Shown piece by piece: positions 42,421 through 56,300 of a stretch of 64,000 nucleotides of DNA. Position 1 is the stretch's first letter, and every line of letters starts with the position of its first letter. Below the pieces are notes generated by a model. The model did not search any database and was not told the DNA's origin. It was given only the letters and a program-made list of their open reading frames with translations. Source of the stretch: Cyclina sinensis (taxonomy: Eukaryota > Mollusca > Bivalvia > Venerida > Veneridae); contig JAAONU010000002.1 of the NCBI GenBank assembly GCA_012932295.1, positions 40,607,521 to 40,671,520 on the forward strand, given 5' to 3'. The position numbers and the translations under genes are program-made.

Positions 42421-45400
42421 GCGACTATTGAAAAATTATAGGAAAACAGAGAAAAGTTGAATGCGAAAAGTACAGATAATGTCGAGACAGATCCTGACAA
42501 TACACTGTTTGCATAAAGGACTTATTTCCCTAAATAGAATGAAATTAGAAATTTATACCATTTTAATTGAAAATAGACTTGTCCAGCTAAGAAGGATGAC
42601 ATAATCCATCAGGCATAATTGGATTTAAAGACCAAAGATTTTTGACCAACTTTAGCTTTACGCAATTGATATGGCACATCAACTCGTTTACATGTGTTAT
42701 TTATTGAAATATTTATACATTGTAATTCTTTAATAATAATAAATCAGTTTAAAATGCGTGTACCACGAAATATACCAATTACTTATTGCATTGAATGTTT
42801 TAGACCATTACCTTTAAAATGAAAAATGATAAATAATTTATGCTAGAATTTATCTTCAAAAATGTGTTCTTATGACATATATAGCAACAAAGTAGGTGTG
42901 CATTTATTTTGTAATAAATGGCTTTCCACCTTAAATAGTACAACTATATCTCTCTTAACAGATTAATGCATTTGATTAACTTGTTGTACTTTGAATTTTA
43001 GACTGACACCTTAAAATTAGGTGAGGTTGCGTTCAAGAGCATTCATATTTTTATGATTTTGAAGAAAATTAAATACTCTAAATTTAAGGGCATTCCTCTT
43101 TTCATGTAGTATTGGTCGAACACATGACTGTTCATGCCCGTTTAACAACACGCGTTATGGATTGAAGGCAACTGCGATGAAAATTTGCTATGGACCAAAA
43201 TGAATATCACATTTCATTTTTCATTGTAAATAAAATATTCTTGTATCACTGACTTTTAAGTTAAAACGCCTTCTTTTATCTGAATAGTAACAATCAAATC
43301 TGATTCATAAAAGGCTACTTTCTCACCTTATGATTTTGAATGTTTATTCTATTATATCGTGTTGATAGTGACTTAAGCGCTTTCGTTATTGGTTCCTTAA
43401 CTTAACTTTTATTTGTATGTCCAAAATATCATGATTTAAGAAGGAAATACTTTAAAAATTATTATCGTCACTGACCAAGCATGCAGAAATACTAACAGCT
43501 TATGTCATCAAAATCTTGTAAAATCATTTCTAATCCGTCAAAATATATCTTTTATGCTATGAAATTACGAGCATCATAATGATAAAAGTTTTGTTGTAGT
43601 AACTGCATATATTATTGTATTACTATGTAAATGGATACTGTACGAATTAAATATTGTAATTCAAACTACGTACAACTTAAACTGGCTTTAATACGTACAC
43701 TGTTATATACTCTTCTGTTAAATTCCTTGCATAGATCTACACCATAATCTAATTACTTTTGTTAATAGGTTAATAGCATTGTAATTTTGCTTTATACCAA
43801 CTAATTTTTTGATTTGATTTGAATTTATTTTGGCAAAGTTTTCTGTGAAAGGGTAATTTTGAATGATGTTATATATTTTACGAGATGCCTTTAGAACATT
43901 TCCCTGACGTGTTTGTTCCTCGACCTTTTGTAATATTTTAGACATGAAAATACAAAAAAGCAACAAGAACGGTGAGGGACAAAGCACACGTCATTAATAA
44001 CCAGTCTCAGAACTCTTGTATTGACGTACCGCAAATCGTAAGGGCATACAATTCAAGATACATGTACTGAGGTGTGACGACAATATCGACATGTAAACAG
44101 AAATTAATGACAGAATTTCAAGACACCAGCTTAAAGATACAAATATCAAAGTGTGAGTAAGATTAAATGAAACTGTATAGAAAAATATGAAAAGTCAGTG
44201 TAAAAGTTACGCCCAATAGCTTTTTCCCCAGTGCTTGTTGCCTTTTTTTTGCCGCAGTCGTATAAACAGAAAAACAAAAAAAAACAAAAAGGCGCATAAA
44301 AAGCATCTTAAACCAGTCATTGCAATAAAAAAGATATCCTGTAATAATTTCATCTCAAAACACTACGTACATATAAGGGAAGAAGCAAAAGAAGAAAAAA
44401 AGTCGAAGATAGGAAAAAGAAGGAAGAATAAAGAGGAAGAAACGACAAAAAATGAAAACAGGAAGACATAATTTAGACGCAGCTATGAGACAGTATAAAA
44501 CATTAAACCTGTTTCAAAAAGTCACTTATGGCAACCCTCGCAAATCTATCTCTGTGGTGCTGACTAGCATGAAAACATGAGTACATGTTTCAAATCACTG
44601 GTCTTTTAGTAAAATAGCCTTCTTATTTGATATCATTTCGTTCATCACTTCCATACATGATAATTGTTGTTTTCAAGTCATTTCAGCCTGAGCACGGTCT
44701 CCATAGTCAAGTGGTTTCTGGAGCTAAGAATCGTTCACTTGTAATAGGCTCTGACACAAATGATTGATAGATTCCCTTTTGGCTTGTGCAAACCTGCAGT
44801 GATGCTGTTGGTGTTTTTTTCCGAACGTTTTGTGTGCAACATTCTACAGAAAAGGACGGCTATTCTTAACAAATCTAACCAAAGTCAGATATGACTGTTG
44901 CATTTAATATTCTGTTGTTTTAAGTGTTGTCTGTAATATTTAATAGAATTTGTTAGAAACGATTGTACGTGCTTAAAACTTTAAGATAAGCAATCTCTTT
45001 TATAGGAATTTAAAATTTTCACATTTGTTAGACTCAGCTTAAAATGATAGTCATAAATAAAAATGATAACGTAAATATCATTATACGCTGAGAACTTACA
45101 AAACATTTATTCTTAACCTCTTCATCACAAACTTTCACGCTAGTATTTGCCCCTTAAAGGAATTGAATAAGTCCTTACACGTTTCACTTGTGTTTTCATG
45201 CATATATATCAAAAACTTATTCAATTATTTTAGTGATAAATATATATATTATTGTTTTATATCATAGTTAACTTTTGTCAGTTTTATATCGTAGGTAAAA
45301 TAACTATGACAAAAACATTATTTCAGACAACTCTAATATCTACTTGCACAAAGTACACTATTAAAGCTGGCAAAATGTAATTATGTTGCGTCAACGTTAT

Positions 45401-48400
45401 ATAAATTACTTTTATAACCTTTCTATTGTGTGGCTCATATTATGAATGCTTAAATGATCTGCGAAATCATTGGCTGATTCATCAAAAGTCACGTGATCTG
45501 CTGCGCCTTTCCCAGTTTGACACGAAAATTCATCCCAGGTACCACGATCAAACAGGATAAAAAAATTCGATTGATAAAAGGTATTTTTGGTCATTTGATA
45601 CGTGTCAAGTATGTATGTCTAGATATAAGGATATATCCATATTCAACAGTTTGTACAATGTATTAACATAGAAAACTGTATTTTAAAAGATAGTAGATAG
45701 TAGATATTAATATAATTCTATCTACCATCTGGTAAGGAAATTACATAAGTTTTACAGAAAAAGATCAAAAGCTATTCGAATTCGTTGAAAATAACAAAAG
45801 ACAGTTAGGTAAATGTATTATTTTTATTTAAAACCGGCAACTGACAAGAAACAAGGCTATACAAATTTAGGGGAAAAACTATCAACAAGAAATACTTTTT
45901 ATTTGAAAACAGGTAAATGAGCAAATCTGTGAAAATAAATAAACAAACAAACATTTTAGCTGCTCGATAAACTTTTCGTTATTACACAGATGTGAAACAA
46001 TATAAAACTTTGTCGACAGTTGGAATAAAATCAGTGAGTATATTTTCTTTTCTTTTTTCCTAATTTTTAATAGCAAACAGATGGTTAAAAAAATAATTAA
46101 GTCTTCTTTCATTTTTTTTTCTCTTCAATATTGAATTTTAGTATGTTGCCATCCAGAGAAACTTGTTCATATTACGTGATAAAAATTAAAGTATGCTTAT
46201 TTTCGTGCTTTTTGTCTTCATGAAATATTGTTAAAATCGAATGATTCGATAAAATTTGAATCTATAGATTTGATGCAAATTAAAATACAAAAGTAAAAAG
46301 ATAACTTTTTTAAATTTTCTTAAATTTACTCTCATTTCCTTTTTATTTCAAGTTTTATTTTCTATTCTAGTCTCCAAAACGTTTTCAAAAAGTTGTTAAA
46401 CTATTTGTCTTTTTTTTATTTCAAGCTGATACAATATAAATATTTTGCTTCATTTTAAGTTTCTAAAACATTTTTCTTTAAAATTACTCTTTTTTCCCCT
46501 TTTTTGATACTACCAGCTCGCGTTCTCATGTTACTAAAATTCAACACTGAAATTTGTTGAAACTAAGTTACAAATGAAATCGTTGTTTGTGACACTGTCC
46601 TGTCGAACTAGCCTCACTGTAAGTGTAAACAGTATTTTTTTTAGACCGCTTGGTGTTTTCCCGTCAGCCCGTTTTTACATGATAAAGAACTGTTTGATAT
46701 TTTCCCTCTTTCGTTTCATCTTAAGCATTTATCATACGAAACATAAATGATTAAGCGCGCACAGTTTAGGTCAATAATGTTAATTTCGGCCTGCATGCCA
46801 ATATAATTTATCCGGATAACTTGCAGTGGACCAGAAAAGAAAACATATTGCATTATTTGATTTATTATGAAACTGAGATTGGAACAAGAGGTCCACGAGA
46901 ATTATCCTCAAAAACTAATCGCTAACAAGGGTGGTGTGTGTGTAAATCACGCGATTGTTTTCCTTGTCGATTTTAACGTCAAACGTAGCGACAAATGGCA
47001 AAGTTTAGAAACGACCCAATCACGGGCTGTTTCATATCCCATGTGATATTACGAGGGGTTCATTCAATATAATGAAGACAAAAGATTCAGAAGAGAGCAA
47101 AGTATATTGCACTTTGATATATTTATTTGCAATATTACTTTTGACTTGGGGTAAAAGGTTATGAACTCGATACACCCTTACATTTATTTGGAAAAGCGGT
47201 TCGTGCCTTAATAACAGAAAATGCATTTAACAACTTAATGACTTGTGGCTTGGACATGAAAAAATATCTTAAAAGCAATCTTTCAACAAGCTTTACCATT
47301 TTAGCTTAACATTTCGATGAAAAAAAAAGAAGAAAAAAAATCATTGGCCAAGCGGTAATGCAAGTTCGATACCATGTGCCTTCATAAACACTACTATAAT
47401 GTCTTTATTCGGATAACACGTGATGCCGCAGACTCCATTTTATACCGAGGCGTGCGCCCCCCCCCCCTTCCACACACACGTAATTGTTTTTCTCTATAAC
47501 GCCGTCTCTGGTGCATTCTAGGGCCATTTCAGGCCGTATTTTATAGTAAGAATGTACTCCTTGTAATACCTTGTTATTTAATAAAAAATATGAAGGCACT
47601 ATGTTAACACAAACATAAAGCTCTTCATTTAAATTCAAACTAAAGCGTTTCCATTTGAGCGTTTGTAGACAATCATTGCTTACTTATGTATCACCGTTTA
47701 TCTATAACGAAGTGCAGAACCTAAATTGCACAATATGAAGAAGCAAAATGATAAAACAGGTCAAATTATTTACTTTATGCTAAAACCGATCTCAAGCTTG
47801 ACAATACAGTTTTATTGTATTGACACTTTAAACAGTTCAACCTCCCAACATTTGGTTGAATGGAAAGTGTTTGTTGTAGAGGGGTTGTTGTTCCTGGGAG
47901 GTTCAACCCATCTTCAATGTTGGACTTGTCAGCTCGAAGTATTATTATGATTATAATGCTTTGCAATCAAATAGTATGACTAGAGCCACTCTGCTTTCTT
48001 TAAACTGTTCTTTATTTACATGTTATTTCAGTTAAAATCTTCATTAAACATAATTATATTTTACATTGTACCTTTTAAATTTGATTTTATTTATCTATGA
48101 TGTATGACGCAAGCAGAGGTTATAATATCTTAATAGTTTGGTGAAAAAATACATATACATAATACATAATACATAATTCCCAACAGAGCATTCACGAAAG
48201 AAATTCGAAACGTCAAACTGCGGACGCTACATTGCTGTATTAAATTCTAATGAGCTATGAATTCTCACATTTCAATGTTATTCAACAAACAACCTTGCAC
48301 ATTCAAGATAAGAATAACTGCAAGTTGACAAACAAACTGCTTTATCATTTCACACGGGTATTGCATATTTGTTTAATTCTAAAATCGTAGGGTGTTTGCA

Positions 48401-48860
48401 AATTTGAGACCTAATACCTTTTCAATTTCTTGAGGAAATCCCTTATATATACAAGTAGCTGACTTTTTTGTCGTTCATGGGATGTTTTCATATGTCATTG
48501 AGGAGAAACACTAATGTCGGTGCTCGCCTGGGAGAGGTTTCGCTCGAGAGAGGTGAAAATTCACAGATTTCCAATTGCGGGGAGGGGGAGGGAGAGGGGG
48601 GGGGGCGTGGGGGAGATCAATCGTTGTTAAGACGATGTCGTTCGTGGGAGGTGACATTTGAGGAGGTTGGACTGCAAAAACATTACAATACGTTTAAAGC
48701 AAGAAATGTATTACTTTCCGTATTTTATTCCAAATATTTTACAACTACTTATGATCTATCAGCTGAACATAATGCGAACTTAGTCTAATATTTCCTCCAT
48801 GACGGGGTTTTTGTCTACCCTTCATATTCTCACTGAAAATCGATAATGCAAAGTTTTAAA
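42421..48860. other. intergenic, no gene supported
   Basis: AT-rich throughout. Features noticed: A-box-like 'tagtcaagtggtt' near 44706 without a B box; a Lys-rich open frame at 44235-44471 in A-rich DNA; a C9-10 run near 47459; an imperfect inverted repeat 'ttcaacctccca'/'tgggaggttcaa' (47837-47907); G-rich 'ggggagggggagggagagggggggggggcgtgggg' (48577-48612). None supports a gene. Confidence 0.45.
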
Positions 48861-48869
48861 GCGGTGTTT

Positions 48870-49560
48870 ATATGCCCCGGAGGGAGGGCATATAATGTTT
48901 GGTCTGTCTGTTTGTTTGTCACTAAGCTTTAACATTTTGGAGGCCACACCAGGGGAATGGCGTTCTTTCGAACATAGTGTTTGTTTCAGGTATAAAATGA
49001 GATTCGCCACTATAGAAATAACTGGGGTTCAGCTCGATACCCGCCGCAAACAAGAGAAAACCAATAAATGGCACGACATGATGAAACCGCAGAGTATCCA
49101 AGAATGACTCTTCTCTGTAAATGTAAACCACCAACTCTGGCGAAATATGTGGCCAAGTCTACAATCATTTTTGTTAACGCAAACTTGTTTACAACAGAAC
49201 AGATAATAATTTGTAAGGCCTATTTGAGATTTGGGACTGAACCACCGTGGTGTGGGGTCTGTTATTAACGCTGATCGAATGGTTCATCTTTCAATTAGGC
49301 AATTACCGTTTGAATAAAATCTAGGCTTATTTATGATATCGTAGATTTTATAAATATTTTTAATTAAAAATCTATTTTCCCCTTATTATCTTTATTACCT
49401 GCTTAAGTTTACACCGAGGCACGTGCGTCAGTTTGCCTCAGCGTAGCTGCGGCACTGCTTTTATGTATAGAATTATATGTCCTTCCCCCGCAAGGAGCAT
49501 CTTGGTTAGTAGGTCCGAAGACAAGTTCGTTTATTATCAATAACATAAGAACATGTAAGA
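48870..49560 (+). repeat. dispersed 'tatgcccc' repeat fragments
   Basis: 'atgccccggagggagggcatat' (48871-48892) is the hairpin end seen in the 10,838 element, followed by 'gtctgtctgtttgtttgtc'. A related 'atatgtccttcccccgcaagg' occurs near 49474. These are probably decayed copies of the same repeat group. Confidence 0.5.
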
Positions 49561-50175
49561 ACAGCGACTTGAGATTGGTAAGTAGGTTGGGAAACTTGTG
49601 TGGATGTATCTGCTTGATTTCGGCCCTCTAGGTAAAAAACCAACCTTACTAGGGCTTGCGCTGTGAAAAAGGTATCCGATTAATAACTTAAGAACTGCAC
49701 TTAGGAACTGGCATAATGCACAGGATGGTTGGACATGATGAACAAATGATACTTGCTGTTTTAAGATAAAGTCAAAGAACATGCTCAAACCCGCACTTAG
49801 AGCACAGTTTCAAATCAAAGACCCAAGAAACACTGCTCTCAGTACCTTCAATATCCCTTTACGTGGCAAGTAAATAAATCAAACTTATGTTAGGCTCACT
49901 GCATCACAGGTTTAGTTCACCATGAAAAGTATTTCATACGGTCTTTGGTCAGTTTTTTTCGAGAATGACGTAAATCCGGGTTTTTAAACAAAGTTAAGCT
50001 TCATGAGTAGACAACTGCGGGTCCAGTTTTTTTAGGCACACCGTATCAAAGTCCTGATTGATCTTGAGGATTTATGATGCGAGTCGGGTGCCTTGGTGGC
50101 ATCAGTGTCATTCTGATAGCTGCTGTTAATTATTTCATTCAATGTGTGCTCGAGCGAACTTGCGTGGTGTGTTTT

Positions 50176-50252
50176 CTATTTAAGGTATATAGTCAGCAGT
50201 GAATAAAACGTTTTCTTTATTTTTGCACTTTCAGAGCAGTCAGAAAGACAAT
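50176..50252 (+). promoter_or_regulatory. 5' flank / 5' UTR of the NIDO-AMOP-VWD gene
   Basis: TATA-like 'tatatag' at 50186-50192 lies 61 bp before the start codon. However, 'ttttctttatttttgcactttcag' ending at 50234 is an excellent splice acceptor, so the start-codon exon may begin at 50235 and a non-coding exon with the real promoter may lie upstream. The sequence cannot decide between the two. Confidence 0.3.
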
Positions 50253-50319
50253 ATGCGAGGCAGAAAAATATGTTTTAGCCAGCTGATTATTCTTATTGTT
50301 GCCTTCCTCGAAAAAGCAG
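50253..50319 (+). CDS. exon 1: start codon and signal peptide
   Basis: ATG at 50253 begins MRGRK followed by a hydrophobic core (LIILIVAFL) and a short polar end (EKA): a typical signal peptide. Donor 'gtctgt', phase 1 out. The next exon supplies VFGQTF. Confidence 0.75.
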
Positions 50320-53300
50320 GTCTGTACATTTATATTATTTGATTTTAAAATGGAATTATTGTCAATTAGATTTGAGGTCAGTTGTTATGTTCCTGATAGC
50401 TGTCTCCATCAGGTGACATGCATTCCCTTTTTCAAGAACATAAATTATGTTGAAAAAATTCTTTAAAATATTTCAACCAGAATTGAAAATTCTTACAGTC
50501 TTTTTGTTGTTGTTGTTGTAACTTAATGGATACAATGAATTGAGCTTTCGCTTTATGTGCACAGGTAGTAGGAACATATATCAGATTCTAAATATTTATA
50601 TACGTTACGATGATATGTAAGGTTTGATGATCGGTAAAAATTACATTATTACGTTATTTTCATTCACATGTTTTTAGTGTTCCAGTTATATACTTACAAC
50701 CTATGATTGTATGTTAACAAAATTAGACGTTCTTTAAGCTAGGAGCTAGGAGGAGATCTAGATTAATCTATCAAGGTTTTATTTTGCATTGAAAATGAGA
50801 GTTTGATTAAAGCGAACAGCCTGATATATGATCGTTGTCCCTTTTTTGAAAATATTGCAATTATTTTACAGAGAACGAACAATTGAAATATATTTGTAGT
50901 ATGTAATTGTTTAGTATAAGGGTATACACCTTTAATTAAGTGATTTCCTTTAAAGGTAAATGCTTTTGTCTACGTTATCAAACCTTTCGAACTTTATTCT
51001 GTAGAATTTGATAGATATTAAACGTTTAACTTCTTTGTTGTAAATATGGACACAAGACACAATTTTTCATTACTGTCGTTAAAGCGAATTTCGCTTTTTT
51101 CAATTCTTCAGCAAAGTTTTTCTTATAAATAGATATGTCACTCAGATAAAATGCGAGAAAACAAACGAATATACAAAAAGGAATGAATCACTTCCATGGC
51201 CAGTTTTCATTTAACGTTGCTTATAAATTCCATGTATGGATTTCAAATGACGACCCCCGTGTTCCAATTAGAGGGTGGATGTAGACTTTAATTCAAAGCG
51301 CGAACCTTCTCCTCCAGTCCAGCCGGTAGTGCGCTTTAGCTTTAGAGCTGTAAGCGCTTTAATTATTTTTACTTTACCAAGTCAAGAAATCCATTCCGAT
51401 ACGAGTGAAAAAGTACAATTATCTTGCAGGCAAATTCATAAATTAAAAGTTAGGCTGCCACACAATATTATTTAAAGTGTAAAATAAACAACAAAGCTGA
51501 CATTAACACCTTAGACTACATTCTTGTACCTTTTATATTTCATGTTGCTTTTTACTAATGAAATCTTATCCCTCTTCATAAATCTAAACCGAAAACGCCC
51601 TGCTAAATGATCCATTTTTCCATTTATTATCTCCTTTTCTTGTGTATGCATGTGCACATTTAACAGGTGATGGTATGCAACATTCATATCTTTATTTAGG
51701 ATTATCTTCAGTTACTATCAAAACAGCTTTAAGAAATTCAGTGCCTTCCTAACCTTTCATGACACGAACGAAAACGATGAATAGGCTGACACATTAATTT
51801 ATAACTAGACACAGAAATTGGGTTGTAGTCGTGCTTCAGATCGTTCTGTTTTCTTCTCGACTTTATAGCAGAAAATGCGATTTTTTCAAAAACTTTGAAA
51901 AATTTATTGAGTTTCACTGAAAATAAGGTACTTAGATGTAATAGTACATTTCAGTGTGAGAAAATGGAAAATATTCATAGGAAAAAATACATCATGGACA
52001 GTTAGAACTGTACATAAATACAGTTTTGTGTAGTCATGTCTAACTGCGAGGATATATTTAATAGACCAGCGTCAAACAAAAGGTGAAGAACACAGACATT
52101 TATGACATAATTATCATTGTCAATGCAAAAGGGACGGATTCCATCTAAGAAAAATTACACGAGGACATAGAAGCCACTGTTTTTTAATTTCTGGCGGATC
52201 TTTTTTTTTAAATTTCGCTCGCCTTTCCTCACTAACATTTCAGTAACCTCAAGGGGTCTCAAACGTCAGCAGCGATTTTCTATGAAATGATCAAGAGGAA
52301 ATTTATACTACTTTCGTTCTTTTCCACGGGTAATTCCCCAAGTGTTTGGACTTCCACTGTAGTCTGCCGAAATATGTCTTACGTTAGATCCCGAAGAATG
52401 CCAAATTAAAAGTAATCAAACAAAATTACAACTTAGACAACGAGATGGCAATAACAACAACAAAATAGCATTAGCAACAACAATAAAATGAAAATGATAG
52501 GACGCAATAATGACAAAAGCATCACCAACATTATCATCATCATCAACATTATCACCTGGCGGTGATAACAGAAACAAGCGAACAAACAAGAAATCTCCTA
52601 GTATCATTGTGCTTTTCTGAACTCTGATTAACAGTACATTTGTAAAAAAAACCTTCAAAACTTTGTTCAGGTATAATTCTAAAATAAGTTTCAAAATGAA
52701 TAATAAGGAAGCTACTTATTAGTAGAACTTACTTACTGCAAATCTCTAGTTATACAGTGTTTTTCTTAGGGCAGACAATTCTAATGATTTTCAGGTATTC
52801 AACGTTATTATGCGTTGCAGAAAAATAAGCGTCACGATGTACGATACACGCTCATTTGGATTAAAATTGCTCTAAGTAGTAGAAGTAAGGTCATGGAAAA
52901 TCGATTTTGAAACAGAAGAAAAAGCAGGTTGTTCCTAACATTAGTAGATTCTTATAAAAGTTAGACAAATACGGGCGTTTAAATGCGATAGGAAAACCAC
53001 GTATTCTGTGAAGTTAAAATTTCAAAAAAATACTATTGTCTCATGAACTAAGAATTTATTATATGGTCAGAGTCAAAGTCATCAAAACGAAGTATTTCTT
53101 ACAGAATAATCTCGCAAAACGGTATGGCTGCTTATAAGCATATAAAGAAGACTTTGTAATTAAAATTTAATAATCAAGTGACCCCGGGAATATTTTAAGG
53201 AATTCCTTGTCTATTTTGACAATAAAATTATTTCAACCGAATTTAAGATTTATAAGATTATCATTCTATAAGTCTACGTTTCTATTATCTATTGACCAAA

Positions 53301-56300
53301 GCGAGACCGAAATCATAGTTTCATACAAAAAGATTTTAACAAATCTTCCCCGTGTAAAAGCTTGTAAAGTCTGTGACCCAATGGAATATTTAAAGGGACA
53401 TGATTTAAAGTCGTTTAAGATATTCTTTCTCTTTCAGTATTTGGGCAGACATTTGAAGGGTCCGGTATACCGTATGAATCAGGTATAATCTTACAGTTAT
53501 GTTAAATATTGTCACACGTACAATCATTTTATAAGTGCTAACACACATTTAAACATTATGAGATATTACAAACTTAAGCTTACAGTAGTAAAATATATAT
53601 GGAATAAGGTCAATTTGGAACAAATTTTATAGATACATTTGATTACTGAAAAGTGTGTTCAAAATACTCTTAATATATTAGAAAGCAATTAATCAACAGA
53701 TATGGATGAGTTTCGGTGCCATATTACTTAGGTAGAGGTCGAAAGAAAATCAAAACCATTACTTGAAATCTTTAGGTCTCAACATCAGAGTATTATTATT
53801 TCTAAAACATATTGTTAGGCATGGCCTTATGTCTGCCATGTCCTTCCATGTGATTTTTATTATAACGATTGTTATATTGTTTTAAATACGGCTTCAATTT
53901 GTCAGTATAGTCTTATTGTACATGTGTGCACGGCATTTCATAAACATTTTTCATGTAATAATCATGCAATGTCAGAGAACTAATCTACAGCAATCGTTCA
54001 GGAAATACCTATCGTTAGATTTGAAGGTGACCACTTCATGTTGATTACTTCTGTGGAGATATATTTATGATAAATTTAATTCTGTCACTTCTGTTCGACA
54101 AAATGCATCCACCATAATTGTTGCATTTCCGGTTTACCCTGGTTAGTCTCTAAACTAAGTCAGATCGACAATAGTTCGAAAAAACTGTAAAATGGATGTC
54201 TTTTTATTTAAAAAATATAACTTAAAGATAAAAATATGTAAATATGTACAATGTAGTAATTGGTAAAATGTTAATGGTCTTTTACAGATTTTTACAGACT
54301 TGGTTTTAAAGACTTGTTCATAACTTTTCATCTAGGTTTCCCAGACCTTCCCATACGTATGAATATTCATTTGATCGAGTATAGCCGAATGATTACGTTA
54401 ATCGAGCAAATGTCGTTCGTGACGTTAATTTGTTCATGGAAGCTCCCGAACTTACTCGGTTATCAATTCATTTGCATACCACATTATCATCTGCATACTA
54501 AAATATCAATACCAGCGTCCGTTGGACTTTGGTCACTGCCGCTGTCTCCAGAGTAGATTAGTCGTGTTTTTTAGCTCCTTAAAAGTCATTGTATTTCTTA
54601 GTTTTTACCATTCATCATCATAACCGTACATATGTAAATTTGTATAATACCAGCAGTTCATCACTGAGGACGTAGTTTGTTTAAATTTATGTGTAGGCAC
54701 ATTTCTTAAGTGATTATTTCGTGTTTATTTAATCTATCGATATGAGGTCGATTCGGGACCTTTTTGACATGAAATCTTTGATAAGCCTTTCAGCAAAACA
54801 AAATAACATTAAGTCGAAAGGATTGAAGTTTTTCTTGATTTCTAGTTGGTCCGAACAATTACCTCAGTTTACCGGCAGCTCCCAAGTTTTTGCCGCTATC
54901 AGGCTTTGAAATGCGCTTCTTCTAACCTGCATTTCCTTTTTAGAAACTTTGGTAAGACGGAGCAATCCCTAAAAAGTTTATGTCTTTGAAATTCCCAATC
55001 AGAGAGACAGCCACAGGGGCCTTACAATATGTTAGAAATAACCCTTATCAGGGATTAAAGTCGGATATAAGCAATGATAGACAAATACAGGAAGGATGGA
55101 GTCAGCTTTACTAATTCAACATTGTCACAAATACTACAATACCGATATAAACTGCAAACAAGTGCTGGTTTACATATTACAGTGATGATATTTTTGTTGG
55201 AGTTTGGAAGATGTAAACTTGGTTCTACATTTTTTTCGGCAGCTACATTTATACAAGCGGGAGAGGACCAAGGGGACACATGCGTCACTCTGTCCAATGA
55301 CAACTGCGTATCATTTGGTGTTGCTTGCCAGATTCCTTTTAAAGCACAACAATTCCAGACAATATATGTGAGAAAAATATTCAAATCAGTTGTGATTATA
55401 TGTTATAATTTTGTTTTTGAATTCTACTTCTTGTCATAAAAATAGCCATACGTAGCGTATTCCCTTGTCTACTGACTACAGCGAGGTTATTGCATATTGT
55501 GTTTTATAGAACTTATACAGATTTGTACTCTTATTTGAGTAAAACAACACGGTCATATAAACCTTTTAAGTGTTTGTACCATAATAATTATGTGTAAGTT
55601 TGTTTGTTGTTGTTGTTTTTTTTCAAATTACAATTGGGTACTAAAAGTTAACTTTTAGTACACTTTTTAGCTTCAGTGCTTATAAAGTGTCGTATTATAG
55701 ATCTATTACATAAAGTCAGGTATTTTGTTCAAGTCAAGATGTATCTTCTATCAAGGTGCATATCAATGGAAGCCTGCTCGTAAAAAAGAGCATTTTGGCA
55801 GATCAATATCGTACTTTAATGTGTGATTTTGTTACCTTTGTTACCTTCATCTCTCTCGGAGCGCTGGGGCCACATGTGACCCTTAAGCTCCTGAAGTTTT
55901 CTCTGTATAAGATCCGAATGAATCAAGTACATTATCGATTAATTAAGTCCACTGTATATCACATATAGCTGCCACTAGTAAATACTATCTTATGAAAACG
56001 CTGTTCTCTCCACTTATTGTCGTTTGGTTTTGAAAGAAAGGATACTGTTACTCAAGACGTTAAATCTATCAATGAATAATTCTGACTTTCTACGAGTAAT
56101 TCTATCTATCTCCAAAAAGACCGATTTTAAACGCACAGAAAATAAATTTATTTTCATTTATCCAGGTCTGTGAAAATGGTGTCGTGAGTTTTGGACATCC
56201 ATATACCAGCTACTCTCCTCCCTTAAACAATGAAAACCGACCAACTTTCAAAAATATCTACGCACTCGCTGCTTTTCATGCTGATATTGATCTTTCCTCA

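Noticed and set aside
44235..44471. Lys-rich 78-codon frame
   Set aside because: Product of A-rich low-complexity DNA; no domain or splice evidence.
48468..48788. 106-codon frame with a Gly/Glu-rich centre
   Set aside because: Its centre is a G-rich simple tract (48,577-48,612); no family resemblance.
54314..54556. 80-codon frame in the intron before the NIDO exon, considered as an extra exon
   Set aside because: No acceptor/donor pair gives a phase compatible with its neighbours, and the frame does not resemble the family; the flanking exons already join in frame without it.
55074..55242. Upstream half of the open frame overlapping NIDO exon 3
   Set aside because: NIDO resemblance starts only after the acceptor at 55,242; the upstream part is a chance extension into the intron.
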